59,065 nucleotides of DNA. Origin: Kiritimatiellales bacterium (GTDB taxonomy: Bacteria; Verrucomicrobiota; Kiritimatiellia; Kiritimatiellales; Tichowtungiaceae). The position numbers and the translations under genes are program-made. The stretch lies in contig JBBADV010000015.1 in assembly GCA_041656295.1 (NCBI GenBank), positions 1 through 59,065 of the forward strand. Reading direction: 5' to 3'. Each line of letters begins with the position of its first letter. Positions within the stretch are counted from its first letter, which is position 1. Below are positions 35,538 through 44,403 of the stretch, piece by piece. The notes beneath the pieces are model-generated. The model had not been told where the DNA came from and made no database searches. It was given only the letters and a program-made list of their open reading frames with translations.

Positions 35538-36218
35538 GGGGCTGTAGTAGATAAGCTTGAATGCTAAGCTTGTCTAATGAAGATAACTCGTTGCAAGTTA
35601 TTAAGAAAACAGCAGTTAAGACTGCTCGACTATTTTGTTCTGGAAGTGACAGCCCAACAGTGCAGCCCAGTTTTACCGCAAACTGCGTGAGGCAATTGCA
35701 CATCACCTTGAGCAAAAAGAACATGAAGTGTTCGATGGAGCGGTTGAATTGGATGAGAGTTATTTCGGTGGTGTCCGCAAGGGTAAGCGCGGTCGAGGAG
35801 CTGCCGGCAAGGTCGCTGTCTTTGGCATCTTGAAACGCGGTGGCAAAGTCTACACCAAGATCGTGAATGACGCCAGTACCGAAACGCTGATGCCATTGAT
35901 CTCCAGGAAAACAGCGCCAGACAGCCTGGTGTATACCGATTGCTATCGAAGCTGCAATGCCTTGGACGTGAGTGATTTCTACCATGAAAGGATCAATCAC
36001 CCGGCGCTATTTGCGAAGGGCAAGAACCACATCAATGGCATTGAGAACTTTTGGAATCAGGCCAAGCATGTGCTGAGAAAATACAATAGGATTCCGAAAG
36101 AGTCGTTCCCGCTATTCCTCAGGGAATGCGGGTTCAGATTCAATTACGGAAGCCCTAAGCAACAATTGAAAACACTGAAGGAGCGGGCTGATATTTAGTG
36201 CTTATCTACTACAGCCCC
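35538..36218. mobile_element. IS1595-family (ISXO2-like) insertion relic
   Basis: 681-bp element with perfect 19-bp terminal inverted repeats GGGGCTGTAGTAGATAAGC (35538-35556) and its complement (36200-36218). It encloses one disrupted DDE transposase frame. No convincing target-site duplication is visible; the left flank is TAAATTTA and the right flank is T-rich. It lies between the encapsulin gene and tRNA-Phe and interrupts nothing obvious. Confidence 0.9.
35577..36198 (+). pseudogene. IS1595/ISXO2-like transposase, frameshifted
   Basis: Reading from ATG 35577 gives MKITRCKLLRKQQLRLLDYF and then VLEVTA, the usual N-terminus. The frame is then lost around 35650. The next frame continues with NSAAQFYRKLREAIAHHLEQ and a good DDE domain (ELDESYFGG, VYTDCYRSCNAL, NGIENFWNQAKHVLRKYN). 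The text between VTA and NSAAQ, normally about ten residues, is missing, so a small deletion has removed it and shifted the frame. A shorter product from GTG 35728 would lack the N-terminal domain. Confidence 0.85.
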
Positions 36219-36525
36219 TTTTTTTATAATCAGAGCATCTCCCGTTTACTTTGCCTTTATCGCATGGAGTAGAGTTGCCGTGCCTTTCAACAGCTTGCGC
36301 AGGCTCAAGCTTTTTTGAGTTTTGTCGGTTCAATTGACTATAAAAATGGGCAGGCTGGAATGCCCGCCCCACACGTTTCACGATGCAAAAGGACAGGCAG
36401 GAATGCCTGCTCCGCGTTTTAGCGGTACTCGCTGACACGAGCGCCCTGCTATGGTTGTGTCAATTTACTTAAAGGACTGGATAAAATAAAAAATTCCACA
36501 ACTTATTGTCGGGCAGGGAATTAAG
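36219..36525. other. Intergenic region with two R5 palindromes
   Basis: No gene is supported. It contains GGGCAGGCTGGAATGCCCGCCC at 36348-36370 and GACAGGCAGGAATGCCTGCTC at 36391-36413, two units of the R5 palindrome found also at 42160-42181 and inside the RsmB-type gene at about 37092-37148. Confidence 0.6.
36348..36413. repeat. Two units of palindromic repeat R5 (GGCAGGAATGCCTGCC)
   Basis: Each unit is a near-perfect palindrome around GGAATG. The two are separated by about 20 bp containing ACACGTTTCACGATGC. Confidence 0.85.
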
Positions 36526-36601
36526 TGGTGGCGGGACCCGGAATCGAACCGGGGACACAGGGATTTTCAGTCCCTTGCTCTACCAACTGAGCTATCCCGC
36601 C
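36526..36601 (-). tRNA. tRNA-Phe (anticodon GAA)
   Basis: 76 nt including an encoded CCA. The acceptor stem GGCGGGA/TCCCGCC with A discriminator, a D arm GCTCAGTTGGTAGAGC, the anticodon arm AGGGA-CTGAAAA-TCCCT with GAA, and the T arm CCGGTTCGATTCCGG are all intact. Confidence 0.98.
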
Positions 36602-36716
36602 GGAAAAAGAAACGCGCATCATACGAAAATGAGAATATGTGTCAACGGAAATCAACGCGAAGCACTGCTCATCCGTTTTGCCGTTAGGAAACTGAAACCG
36701 GAATGAAACAGTCCGG

Positions 36717-37976
36717 CTATGAGTGCGTTTCCTGTTTTACAAATTTTGCGATGAACATGCCGGAGCCGGGTCCGTCGTACGGCCAGAGCTGGAGCGTGCC
36801 GTTAGTTTGTTCCCCGGTGAGCGGATTGATAAACGGTGCAAGTGAAAACTCAGGATGATCTTTTAGAAAGCCGGCAACGACTTCGCCGGTTTCTGCGACG
36901 GTGAATGTGCAGACAGCGAAAACAAGAACACCGCCGGGTTTTACGCATTCTGCGGCACGGTCGAGCATGCGGAGCTGCAGATTACGTTTTTGTGCCGGAT
37001 CGCGCAGATCGGAACGCCAGCGCGCATCGGGATTACGGTTCCAGGTTCCCCAGCCCGAACACGGCGCGTCAACAAGTACGCCGTCGAACAGGTGCGGCAG
37101 ACATTCCTGTCTGCCGTTTTTGATCAGGCAGGAATGCCCGCCCCTCTCTCCGGCAAGATTATGCAGTTGTGTTCGAATATTTTTAATTCCGGCGGCGCGC
37201 GCGCGTTTTTTACACTCTTGCAGTGCGGACTGGCGGACGTCGGTTGATAACACTTTTCCGGCGCCGCCGATTTTATCGGCAAGCTGCAGTGATTTCCCGC
37301 CGGTACCGGCACAGGCGTCCCACCAGTCAGATCCGGATTCCGGCGCCGCAATTTCGACCACTGCCTGCGAATTGATATCCTGTACACTGTATTGTCCGCC
37401 GGCGCCGAGTGCCGCCAGCGAAACTCCGGCGTCGAGTGCAATGGCGTTGTGGAGCACCGGATGCTGCCGGAATTGTATTCCGGCGGCGGAAAGCACCGCT
37501 TCGAATTTTTCGGAGCGCAAACGCAGCCAGACCGGGGGGCGGCGCTGCAGCGATTCGTAAAAATCATGTTCACGTCCTGCCGGAATTGAAATGTGTTTTT
37601 CAAATCCGGCGGGGAACAGATCTGAATAATGCAGACGCGATGTCTCCGTCGCGTCTACTTTTACAAACGGCACAAGTGCCGGATGAATTTCAGCGCCGTC
37701 GAGCATACGGCTGAGCGCCGCTTTTTCAACGGGATTAGAAATTGTATCCATTTTGTTTGTCCAGCCGAGCCACCGGAAATATGAAAAAAAACATTCCGAA
37801 AGAAACCGGCGGTCGCGTGAGCCGAGTTCGCGCCGGCGCTTAAAGAACGCGGCGAGTACCCGGTCGGCCGGCTTTTGCTGTTCAATCACCTGCGGTACGA
37901 GTGTTTCGAGCAGTCCGTGCAAAATTTCGGCTTGCCGAAGATAGATTTTTTCGTTTGTTTGTTTCGCGTATTCCAT
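36717..37976 (-). CDS. RsmB/NSUN-type 16S rRNA m5C methyltransferase with in-frame palindromic insertion
   Basis: 419 residues from ATG 37976 (MEYAKQTNEKIYLRQAEIL); a longer frame upstream lacks sequence support. A NusB-like N-terminal part is followed by the AdoMet-dependent domain with DACAGTGGKSLQLAD, the catalytic DAPCSGWGTWNRNPDARW block and a second Cys in FAVCTFTVAETGEVV. Between the AdoMet domain strand (QLHNLAG) and FDGVLVDAPCSG is an extra segment GGHSCLIKNGRQECLPHL, about residues 277-295. It is encoded by an R5 palindrome pair in frame. The segment sits just before the catalytic cysteine loop and has no counterpart that I know of in the family. Confidence 0.88.
   Translation of the reverse strand: MEYAKQTNEKIYLRQAEILHGLLETLVPQVIEQQKPADRVLAAFFKRRRELGSRDRRFLSECFFSYFRWLGWTNKMDTISNPVEKAALSRMLDGAEIHPALVPFVKVDATETSRLHYSDLFPAGFEKHISIPAGREHDFYESLQRRPPVWLRLRSEKFEAVLSAAGIQFRQHPVLHNAIALDAGVSLAALGAGGQYSVQDINSQAVVEIAAPESGSDWWDACAGTGGKSLQLADKIGGAGKVLSTDVRQSALQECKKRARAAGIKNIRTQLHNLAGERGGHSCLIKNGRQECLPHLFDGVLVDAPCSGWGTWNRNPDARWRSDLRDPAQKRNLQLRMLDRAAECVKPGGVLVFAVCTFTVAETGEVVAGFLKDHPEFSLAPFINPLTGEQTNGTLQLWPYDGPGSGMFIAKFVKQETHS
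37092..37148 (-). repeat. R5 palindrome pair inserted in frame in the m5C methyltransferase gene
   Basis: GGCAGACATTCCTGTCTGCC (perfect 7-bp stem) followed by TTTTTGATCAGGCAGGAATG and a CCCGCCCC end. It is the same unit as the intergenic copies at 36348-36413 and 42160-42181. It keeps the frame and adds about 18-19 residues. Confidence 0.85.
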
Positions 37977-38064
37977 GAACTTTATTGTTTCCGGCGGTAT
38001 ATTGTTCAGAATAGTATAATCATTTGTCTGCCGGGATGTAAAAACAGAATTGAGGAGGACAGCG

Positions 38065-39225
38065 ATGGCGAAGGAGCTTGGATTTGTGATGATCACACCG
38101 CATTCAATACGCAAGTCGCGTACCGGCGGAATTATCGGACGGTTCAGCCGCATTGAAGGCCTGGATCTGGTCGCTGCACGCATGTTCGGCCCGGGTCATG
38201 ACCTTGTGAACCGTTTCGCCGAACAGCTCCGCACAATGAAAGATATTGCACCGGACCGGCGCGATACCCTGGCGGATTATGTACTGCGCGCATTTGCACC
38301 GGACACGGAATCGGGACGCCCGCGCCGCGTGATGCTGCTGTTGTATGAAGGGGAGAACACGATTGAAAAAATTTACCGCGCCGCCGGCGGTTTGGCCGAT
38401 GCACAGGAATCTGCCGACACCGTGCGCGGGACATACGGTGATTTTGTTCGCGGTCCGGATGGAAATCTCGTTTATTTTGAACCGGCGGTTTTGATTGCGC
38501 CAACCACAAACGCTGCGAAACAGATGCTTGCTCTGTGGCAGGAACACGCCGAAACCGACGGCGGGATCATCAATAATGCACACAGTCTGGCAAATGTGGA
38601 TGCCCAGCGCACGCTGGTGATTATTAAGCCGGACAATTTCCGTTTTCCGAGCTCGCGTCCGGGAAATATTATCGATCTGTTTTCGCACTCCGGCCTGCGC
38701 ATTATCGGTGCGCAGGTGCACCGCATGAGCATGGCGGAAGCCAAAGAATTTTATGGTCCGGTGCAGAGCGTGCTGCGCGAGAAACTGTGCGGCCATACCA
38801 CTGATAAAGCGTGCCTGGCACTTGAAAAAGAATTCGGTTTTGTGATGCCGGCAGACGTGCGCAACGCACTGTCCGGCACACTCGGCCCCTATTGCGGCGA
38901 TTATCAGTTTTATGAAATTATGCGCTTCATGACCGGAAAATGGCTGCCGGATGTGCCGGAAGATGAGATGAATTCTGCCGGAACAGTACGCTGTTTTATT
39001 CTGATTTATGCCGGTGATAATGCAGTAAATAAAATCCGCACAATTCTCGGTCCGACCGATCCGCGCAAAGCGCAGCCCGGCTCCGTCCGCAAAGAATACG
39101 GCAGCGATATCATGGTCAACGCCGCGCATGCGTCCGATTCTCCGGAAAACGCCAGACGTGAAATGGGCATTTTAAAGCCGGAACGCAACGGCTTAAAAAA
39201 ATGGATTGACGCCTACTATGTGTAG
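38065..39225 (+). CDS. Tandem nucleoside diphosphate kinase-domain protein
   Basis: 386 residues from ATG 38065, with GAGGAGG at 38052-38058. Two NDK-like halves: residues about 5-150 and 180-386. The second has RTLVIIKPDNFRF, RIIGAQVHRMSMAEAKEFY and the active-site text EYGSDIMVNAAHASDSPENARRE, with phospho-His355. The first half has the matching frame (GFVMITPHSI, VRGTYGDFVRGPDGNLVYFEPAV) but lacks the His and the SDS serine, so it should be inactive. The insertion in the second half (about 240-300) is longer than in single-domain NDK. It may make nucleoside triphosphates or have a regulatory role. Confidence 0.85.
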   Translation: MAKELGFVMITPHSIRKSRTGGIIGRFSRIEGLDLVAARMFGPGHDLVNRFAEQLRTMKDIAPDRRDTLADYVLRAFAPDTESGRPRRVMLLLYEGENTIEKIYRAAGGLADAQESADTVRGTYGDFVRGPDGNLVYFEPAVLIAPTTNAAKQMLALWQEHAETDGGIINNAHSLANVDAQRTLVIIKPDNFRFPSSRPGNIIDLFSHSGLRIIGAQVHRMSMAEAKEFYGPVQSVLREKLCGHTTDKACLALEKEFGFVMPADVRNALSGTLGPYCGDYQFYEIMRFMTGKWLPDVPEDEMNSAGTVRCFILIYAGDNAVNKIRTILGPTDPRKAQPGSVRKEYGSDIMVNAAHASDSPENARREMGILKPERNGLKKWIDAYYV

Positions 39226-39266
39226 TTTACTTTACCGCGGTTAAAAATTCCGGAGAAATACGCCGT

Positions 39267-40445
39267 ATGTGGAGAGATATAGAAGCTGCATCTGAAGATG
39301 CCATTCTCGGATTAACTGAAGCGTTTAAAAAAGATTCGCGCGCTTTCAAAGTTAATCTGGGCGTCGGCGTCTACCAGGATTCCGCCGGCCGCACGCCGAT
39401 CCTGTCATCGGTTCAGTCCGCCGAAAAAATAATTTTCGCAACCGAAATTACTAAAAATTATCTACCAATCGCCGGCGCCGCCGAATATGACTGCGCAGTT
39501 CAGCGATTAATTTTCGGTGCAGAGAACAGCCGCGCGGCCACCGTACACACACCCGGCGGCACCGGCGCACTGCGGCTCGCAGCGGAACTGCTCACGCGGT
39601 TTACCGGAAAAACCATCTGGGTCAGCACTCCGACCTGGGCAAACCATCATAATGTTTTTCAGTCCGCCGGTCTGACAGTAAAAGAATATCCATATTACAA
39701 CCCGGATACCAAAGCGCTGGATGAAAATGGGTTTTTTGCCGCACTCGAGAAAATATCTGCCGGAGATTCTGTTCTGCTGCACGCGTGCTGTCATAATCCG
39801 ACCGGCGTTGATTTAACACCGGCACAGTGGGATCGCGTTGCCGGAATCGCAAAGGCAAACGGCTGGACGCCATTGATTGATTTTGCCTATCAGGGCTTTG
39901 GCGACGGACTGGAAGCCGACCGTATCGGTGTTGAAAAGCTGCTCGCTGCCGGCATTGAGCTGCTTGTTGCGAGTTCCTTTTCGAAAAACTTCGGGCTCTA
40001 CCGCGACCGCGTCGGCGCATTGACCGCCGTTGCAACGGCGCCGGCGGACGCTGAAATTGCGTTAAGCTATATGAAAGCGCAGGCGCGCGTACTCTATTCC
40101 AATCCGCCGGCACACGGCGGCATGATTGTTTCCACGATCATGGGCAGCCCGGAATTTACAAAATTGTGGCGCGCCGAACTGGACGGTATGCGCTGCCGGA
40201 TGGCGGAAGCCCGTGCAACGCTGGCCGCCGGACTGCAGGAGCGCGGTGTAAAAATGGACTGTTCGTTCATGACGCGCCAGAAAGGAATGTTTTCGTTCAG
40301 CGGATTGAATAAAAAGCAGGTCGAGTTTCTGCGCGAAGAAAAAGCAATTTACATTGTCGGTTCCGGTCGCATCAACGTCGCCGGCCTCACGCCGGCAAAT
40401 ATCAGTTATGTTTGCGACGCTGTTGCCGAAGCATTTGCGATGTAA
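39267..40445 (+). CDS. Aspartate/aromatic aminotransferase (class I, AspC/TyrB group)
   Basis: 392 residues. The group Ib signature VNLGVGVYQDSAGRTPIL opens the protein. PLP-binding text HACCHNPTGVDL, DFAYQGFGDGLEAD and the Schiff-base Lys240 in SSFSKNFGLYRDRVG are intact, and the Arg in GSGRINVAGL lies near the C-terminus. It transfers the amino group between aspartate or aromatic amino acids and 2-oxoglutarate. Substrate preference between aspartate and aromatics cannot be decided by eye. It is 41 nt after the NDK gene on the same strand. Confidence 0.93.
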   Translation: MWRDIEAASEDAILGLTEAFKKDSRAFKVNLGVGVYQDSAGRTPILSSVQSAEKIIFATEITKNYLPIAGAAEYDCAVQRLIFGAENSRAATVHTPGGTGALRLAAELLTRFTGKTIWVSTPTWANHHNVFQSAGLTVKEYPYYNPDTKALDENGFFAALEKISAGDSVLLHACCHNPTGVDLTPAQWDRVAGIAKANGWTPLIDFAYQGFGDGLEADRIGVEKLLAAGIELLVASSFSKNFGLYRDRVGALTAVATAPADAEIALSYMKAQARVLYSNPPAHGGMIVSTIMGSPEFTKLWRAELDGMRCRMAEARATLAAGLQERGVKMDCSFMTRQKGMFSFSGLNKKQVEFLREEKAIYIVGSGRINVAGLTPANISYVCDAVAEAFAM

Positions 40446-40637
40446 ATAAAACAGCCGCATGTATGTATTGCCGCAGACGCGTTTCACCATACTGACTGTT
40501 TTTGACCGGAAATAACTTATTTCAAAATCCGGCGGTTTGATATGGTAAAGTAAATCAGAAACCTGTCTAATATCCGGTTTATTGGAATTCGTTTCCATCC
40601 GGCAAGCGCCGGAATTTTTAGCAACAGAATTAAAATT

Positions 40638-42125
40638 ATGTCTCTACTCAGCAAAATCGGTTCTTTTTTAAAACGAAACACTACTATTACGCCGGCGGAG
40701 GATACACCGCGTCCGGTTCGTAAATCCGGTCTGAAAACCGGTAAAGTAAAATCGGCCAAACAAACCCCGCAAACCTGGGCGCCCGGCAAAAATAAAAAAC
40801 CCGGGGCACCGGTCAAACGCAGACCGGCGCGCAAACCGTGGGATCCGGCATCGTTCAACGTACCGCCGGAAGAGGGCCGAACCCGGTTTCAGGATTTGAA
40901 TCTGCCGAACGAACTTCTGCACGCGATTGCTGATCTGGGTTTTAAATACTGCACGCCGATTCAGGCGGAAATCCTGCCGCTTACACTCGCCGGTAAAGAT
41001 ATGGCCGGTAAAGCACAGACCGGCACCGGTAAAACCGCTGCATTTCTGCTCGGTATTTTCACGCATTTTATCAAAAATCCGCAGGGTGCACCAAAGCCCG
41101 GTACGCCGCGCGCACTCATTCTGGCTCCGACGCGCGAACTGGCTACACAAATTCGTGACGATGCACTGGAGCTGAGCAAATATACTCCGTTCAAAACCGT
41201 CGCCATCTACGGCGGCATTGATTATGCCAAACAGCGCCGGCTGCTTGAAGCGCCGGTCGATATCATCGTCGCCACACCGGGACGATTGATCGACTTTTCC
41301 AGTCAGGGCGCACTGAATCTGCGCGGCGTTGAAATTCTGGTTATTGACGAAGCCGACCGCATGCTCGATATGGGCTTCATTCCCGATGTGCGCCGGATTA
41401 TTTATAAAACGCCGGCGAAAGAAAAACGGCAGACGCTGCTCTTCAGCGCCACGCTGGATGATGAGGTCATGCGGCTGGCATCTGCGTGGATGGTTAATCC
41501 CGGTAAAATTGAAATTGAGCCGGACAATACCGCCGCCGTTACCGTTGACCAACGCGTTTACATTGTCACCGATAATCAGAAATTCGCTTTGCTGTATAAC
41601 ATCCTTAAAAATGAGATCGTCGACAATAATTCCGTACTGATTTTTACCAACCGGCGCGATCAGGCCGAAGCGCTTTCCGATCAGCTGTACCGTTACGGCT
41701 TCGACTGCGAAATGCTTACCGGCGCCGTGGCGCAAAACCGGCGTCAGTATATCCTGTCCGATTTTAAAGAGGGGAAAATCAAAATTCTTGTCGCCACCGA
41801 TGTTGCCGGTCGCGGGATTCATGTTGACGCCCTCACGCACGTTATCAACTTTAATATTCCAAAACAGCCCGACGATTATGTCCATCGTATCGGCCGTACC
41901 GGCCGCGCCGGTAAAGAAGGCAACTCTGTAACATTCGCCTGCGAGATGGAATCCTTCGAACTGCCGGCGATTGAAGAGCTTCTCGGACACCATCTTTCCT
42001 GTATCATGCCTGAGCCTGCTCAGCTTGAACTGCCCGAACCCGTGCGCGGCCCGCGCATCCGGCGTTCTCAAAAGCCGCAACCCGGACGCCGTTCCGGCAC
42101 CCGTCCGCCCCGGCGGCGCCATTAA
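40638..42125 (+). CDS. DEAD-box ATP-dependent RNA helicase
   Basis: 495 residues. A basic N-terminal extension (about 1-75) is followed by the Q motif (FKYCTPIQAEILPL), AQTGTGKTAAFLL, PTRELATQI, TPGRL, DEADRMLDMGF, SAT, ATDVAGRGIHVD and HRIGRTGRAG. The tail (RRSQKPQPGRRSGTRPP) is Arg/Pro-rich and probably binds RNA. It belongs to the RhlB/RhlE/CsdA group; which one is uncertain. It likely acts in mRNA decay or ribosome assembly. Confidence 0.95.
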   Translation: MSLLSKIGSFLKRNTTITPAEDTPRPVRKSGLKTGKVKSAKQTPQTWAPGKNKKPGAPVKRRPARKPWDPASFNVPPEEGRTRFQDLNLPNELLHAIADLGFKYCTPIQAEILPLTLAGKDMAGKAQTGTGKTAAFLLGIFTHFIKNPQGAPKPGTPRALILAPTRELATQIRDDALELSKYTPFKTVAIYGGIDYAKQRRLLEAPVDIIVATPGRLIDFSSQGALNLRGVEILVIDEADRMLDMGFIPDVRRIIYKTPAKEKRQTLLFSATLDDEVMRLASAWMVNPGKIEIEPDNTAAVTVDQRVYIVTDNQKFALLYNILKNEIVDNNSVLIFTNRRDQAEALSDQLYRYGFDCEMLTGAVAQNRRQYILSDFKEGKIKILVATDVAGRGIHVDALTHVINFNIPKQPDDYVHRIGRTGRAGKEGNSVTFACEMESFELPAIEELLGHHLSCIMPEPAQLELPEPVRGPRIRRSQKPQPGRRSGTRPPRRRH

Positions 42126-42159
42126 ATCACCGCAAATTTTTTCTTTGGGATATGAGTAT

Positions 42160-42181
42160 GAGCAGACAGGAATGTCTGCTC
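42160..42181. repeat. Palindromic repeat R5, single unit
   Basis: Perfect 9-bp stem GAGCAGACA / TGTCTGCTC with GGAA loop. It lies between the convergent helicase and leuB genes and is the cleanest copy of the family that also sits in the m5C methyltransferase gene. Confidence 0.9.
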
Positions 42182-42203
42182 CACGCTTGAACTGGCATGC
42201 TCT

Positions 42204-43286
42204 TTACAAAGCGCCGGCGATGAGGTCACCGACTTCGGAGGTTGAATAGCCCATCCGTCCGGCGGCGAGACTTTTCAGTTTGTTCGCTGTCACGTCGGCG
42301 ACCTGAGCTTCAATCGCGTTCGCGGCGTCGTTTTCGCCGAGTTCGCGCAGCATCATTGCACCGGCGCAAATTGCAGCGAGCGGATTGATGACGTTCTGTC
42401 CGGTGTATTTCGGCGCGGAACCGCCGATCGGCTCAAACATACTGACGCCTTCCGGATTAATATTTCCGCCGGCGGCAATTCCCATGCCGCCCTGCGTCAT
42501 GGCGCCGAGGTCGGTGATGATGTCGCCGAACATATTGCCGGTAACGAGCACGTCAAACCATTCTGGATTTTTCACCATCCACATGACGGTGGCATCGACG
42601 TGATAATAGTCGCGTCGAATATCGGCGTAATCGGCTTTACCGACTTCGTGGAATGCGCGCTCCCACAAATCAAACACATACGTCAGCACGTTGGTTTTGC
42701 CGACGAGGCCGAGCGTATTAACATCTGACAGCCCACGCGATTTTTTACCGTTTTTCTTCGCATACTCGAACGCGTAACGGATGCAGCGCTCAACCTGCTG
42801 ACGGTTGTAGACCATCGACTGAATGGCAACCTCGTCCGGCGTGCCTTTTTGAGAAATACCGCCGATGCCGGTATAAATGCCGCCGGTGTTTTCGCGCACG
42901 ATCACATAGTCGATATCCTGCGGGCCTTTGTCTTTAACCGGTGTTTCAACGCCGGGAAACAGCTTGACCGGGCGCAGATTAATGTACTGGTCGAGCTCAA
43001 AGCGGAGTTTCAGCAGAATGCCTTTTTCAAGAATACCCGGTTTGACGTCCGGATGGCCGATGGCACCGAGAAAGATCGAATCGTATTTACGCAGTTCATC
43101 CGCCGCATTTTCCGGCAGTACTTCACCGGTGCGCAGATATCGTTCACCGCCGTAATCAAACTCCTCAAAATTCATTTTGAAGCCGAACTTATCCGCTGCG
43201 GCCTGCAAAACTTTTACACCTTCGCGCGCCACCTCCGGACCGGTGCCGTCGCCGCCGATTACTGCAATATGATAACTCTTTGCCAT
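42204..43286 (-). CDS. leuB: 3-isopropylmalate dehydrogenase
   Basis: 360 residues. It begins AVIGGDGTGPEVAREGVKVL. Substrate and metal residues appear in KLRFELDQYINLRPVKLFPG, VIVRENTGGIYTGIGG, DVLVTGNMFGDIITDLGAM and FEPIGGSAPKYTGQ. It oxidises and decarboxylates 3-isopropylmalate in leucine synthesis. The motif LRFELDQYINLRPV favours this enzyme over isocitrate or tartrate dehydrogenase, though the family overlaps. No other leu gene is adjacent. Confidence 0.88.
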   Translation of the reverse strand: MAKSYHIAVIGGDGTGPEVAREGVKVLQAAADKFGFKMNFEEFDYGGERYLRTGEVLPENAADELRKYDSIFLGAIGHPDVKPGILEKGILLKLRFELDQYINLRPVKLFPGVETPVKDKGPQDIDYVIVRENTGGIYTGIGGISQKGTPDEVAIQSMVYNRQQVERCIRYAFEYAKKNGKKSRGLSDVNTLGLVGKTNVLTYVFDLWERAFHEVGKADYADIRRDYYHVDATVMWMVKNPEWFDVLVTGNMFGDIITDLGAMTQGGMGIAAGGNINPEGVSMFEPIGGSAPKYTGQNVINPLAAICAGAMMLRELGENDAANAIEAQVADVTANKLKSLAAGRMGYSTSEVGDLIAGAL

Positions 43287-43451
43287 GAGACACTCCTTTT
43301 CAAAAATAAGCTCTGCAGTGTATCTGATTTCCCGCCGCCGTAAACCGGTTTCTCATGAAGCGGGCGTTTTTTTCACCGGCTTGCCGGAGAAGCGTTCTGA
43401 TTATTACAGCGGCGGGAGCAGCTGAAATCAGTTTTTCAACGCGGTCACGGA

Positions 43452-44273
43452 TTATTTCCGGCGCAGCTGCAGCACAAAATTGCGCAATACCTCCCGCATG
43501 CGCGGCATCGCTTTTGCCGCTGTTTTTTCAATATCGGAATGCGACAGCTTTTTCTCGCGGATACCTGCCGCCCAGTTACAAATGCAGCTCAGTCCGGCAA
43601 CCCGCATTCCGAGCGCGGACGCCAGCTGCGCTTCCGGAACGGTGGACATACCGACCATATCGGCGCCGAGTACGCGGTACGCGTAGATTTCCGCCGGTGT
43701 TTCAAACATCGGCCCGGCTGTCATTACATACGTTCCGCACGATTCCACGCCGGCTTTCATCAGTGAACGCCGCAACGGCGGATGATACACCGTTGTCTGA
43801 TCCGGAAACCGCTCGCCGAATACGGGATCGTGCGGTCCGATCAACGGATTTCCGGCGACAAAACTAATGTGGTCTTCAATCGCTACCAGCGTTCCGGGCT
43901 TGAGATATTCACGGATTCCGCCGGCGGCATTCGTTAGCAGTACACGTTTGATGCCGAACTGTTTCATAATCCAGACCGGCAGCACCACCGGCACCCAGCC
44001 GGCGCCTTCATAATAATGACGGCGCCCTTGAAAAATAAAAACTTCACGTTCCCGGAACTCGGCGCGAATCAGATTCCCCGTATGACCGGTTACGCCGGTT
44101 AACCCGAGATGCGGAATTTTTCCGTACGGAATATGATCCTTAATCCGGAAATCCTTAATCGTCCCGCCCCAGCCTGAACCGAGTACAATTCCGGCGCGCG
44201 GTTTGGCATCCGGCCAGATTTTTTTCACCGCGTGAGCCGCTTCTTCCAGTTGTATTTTATCTTTTGAGTTCAT
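43452..44273 (-). CDS. Purine nucleoside phosphorylase
   Basis: 273 residues, trimeric PNP type. It contains IVLGSGWGGTIKDF, the phosphate-site GVTGHTGNLIRAEF, QGRRHYYEGAG, LLTNAAGGI, and the base-binding GPMFETPAEIYAYRVLGADMVGMSTVPE. It cleaves purine nucleosides to base and ribose-1-phosphate. This links with deoC at 10429 in nucleoside catabolism. Confidence 0.96.
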   Translation of the reverse strand: MNSKDKIQLEEAAHAVKKIWPDAKPRAGIVLGSGWGGTIKDFRIKDHIPYGKIPHLGLTGVTGHTGNLIRAEFREREVFIFQGRRHYYEGAGWVPVVLPVWIMKQFGIKRVLLTNAAGGIREYLKPGTLVAIEDHISFVAGNPLIGPHDPVFGERFPDQTTVYHPPLRRSLMKAGVESCGTYVMTAGPMFETPAEIYAYRVLGADMVGMSTVPEAQLASALGMRVAGLSCICNWAAGIREKKLSHSDIEKTAAKAMPRMREVLRNFVLQLRRK

Positions 44274-44403
44274 GCAGAGAGATTATAAACAAAATACCAA
44301 TCAAATCACCCCAAAAATCACCGGGGAATTTTTATAATGTTTCCAATAAGGCCGCCGTAATGCCAGGACCGTAACGATTATGTCCGGTAAGCAGCGCGGA
44401 CAA

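Noticed and set aside
35531..36226. Target-site duplication for the IS relic
   Set aside because: The 8 bp on each side (TAAATTTA, TTTTTTTA) do not match well enough.
36348..36413. CRISPR array
   Set aside because: Only two palindromic units with different spacing and no cas genes; it fits the R5 repeat family instead.
38104..39129. Long minus-strand frame of 341 codons opposite the NDK gene
   Set aside because: It mirrors the real gene, which has a strong ribosome binding site and clear NDK motifs; the antisense product is His/Ile-rich without any domain.
40668..42122. Minus-strand frame of 484 codons opposite the DEAD helicase
   Set aside because: Shadow frame produced by codon bias; the plus strand has all helicase motifs.
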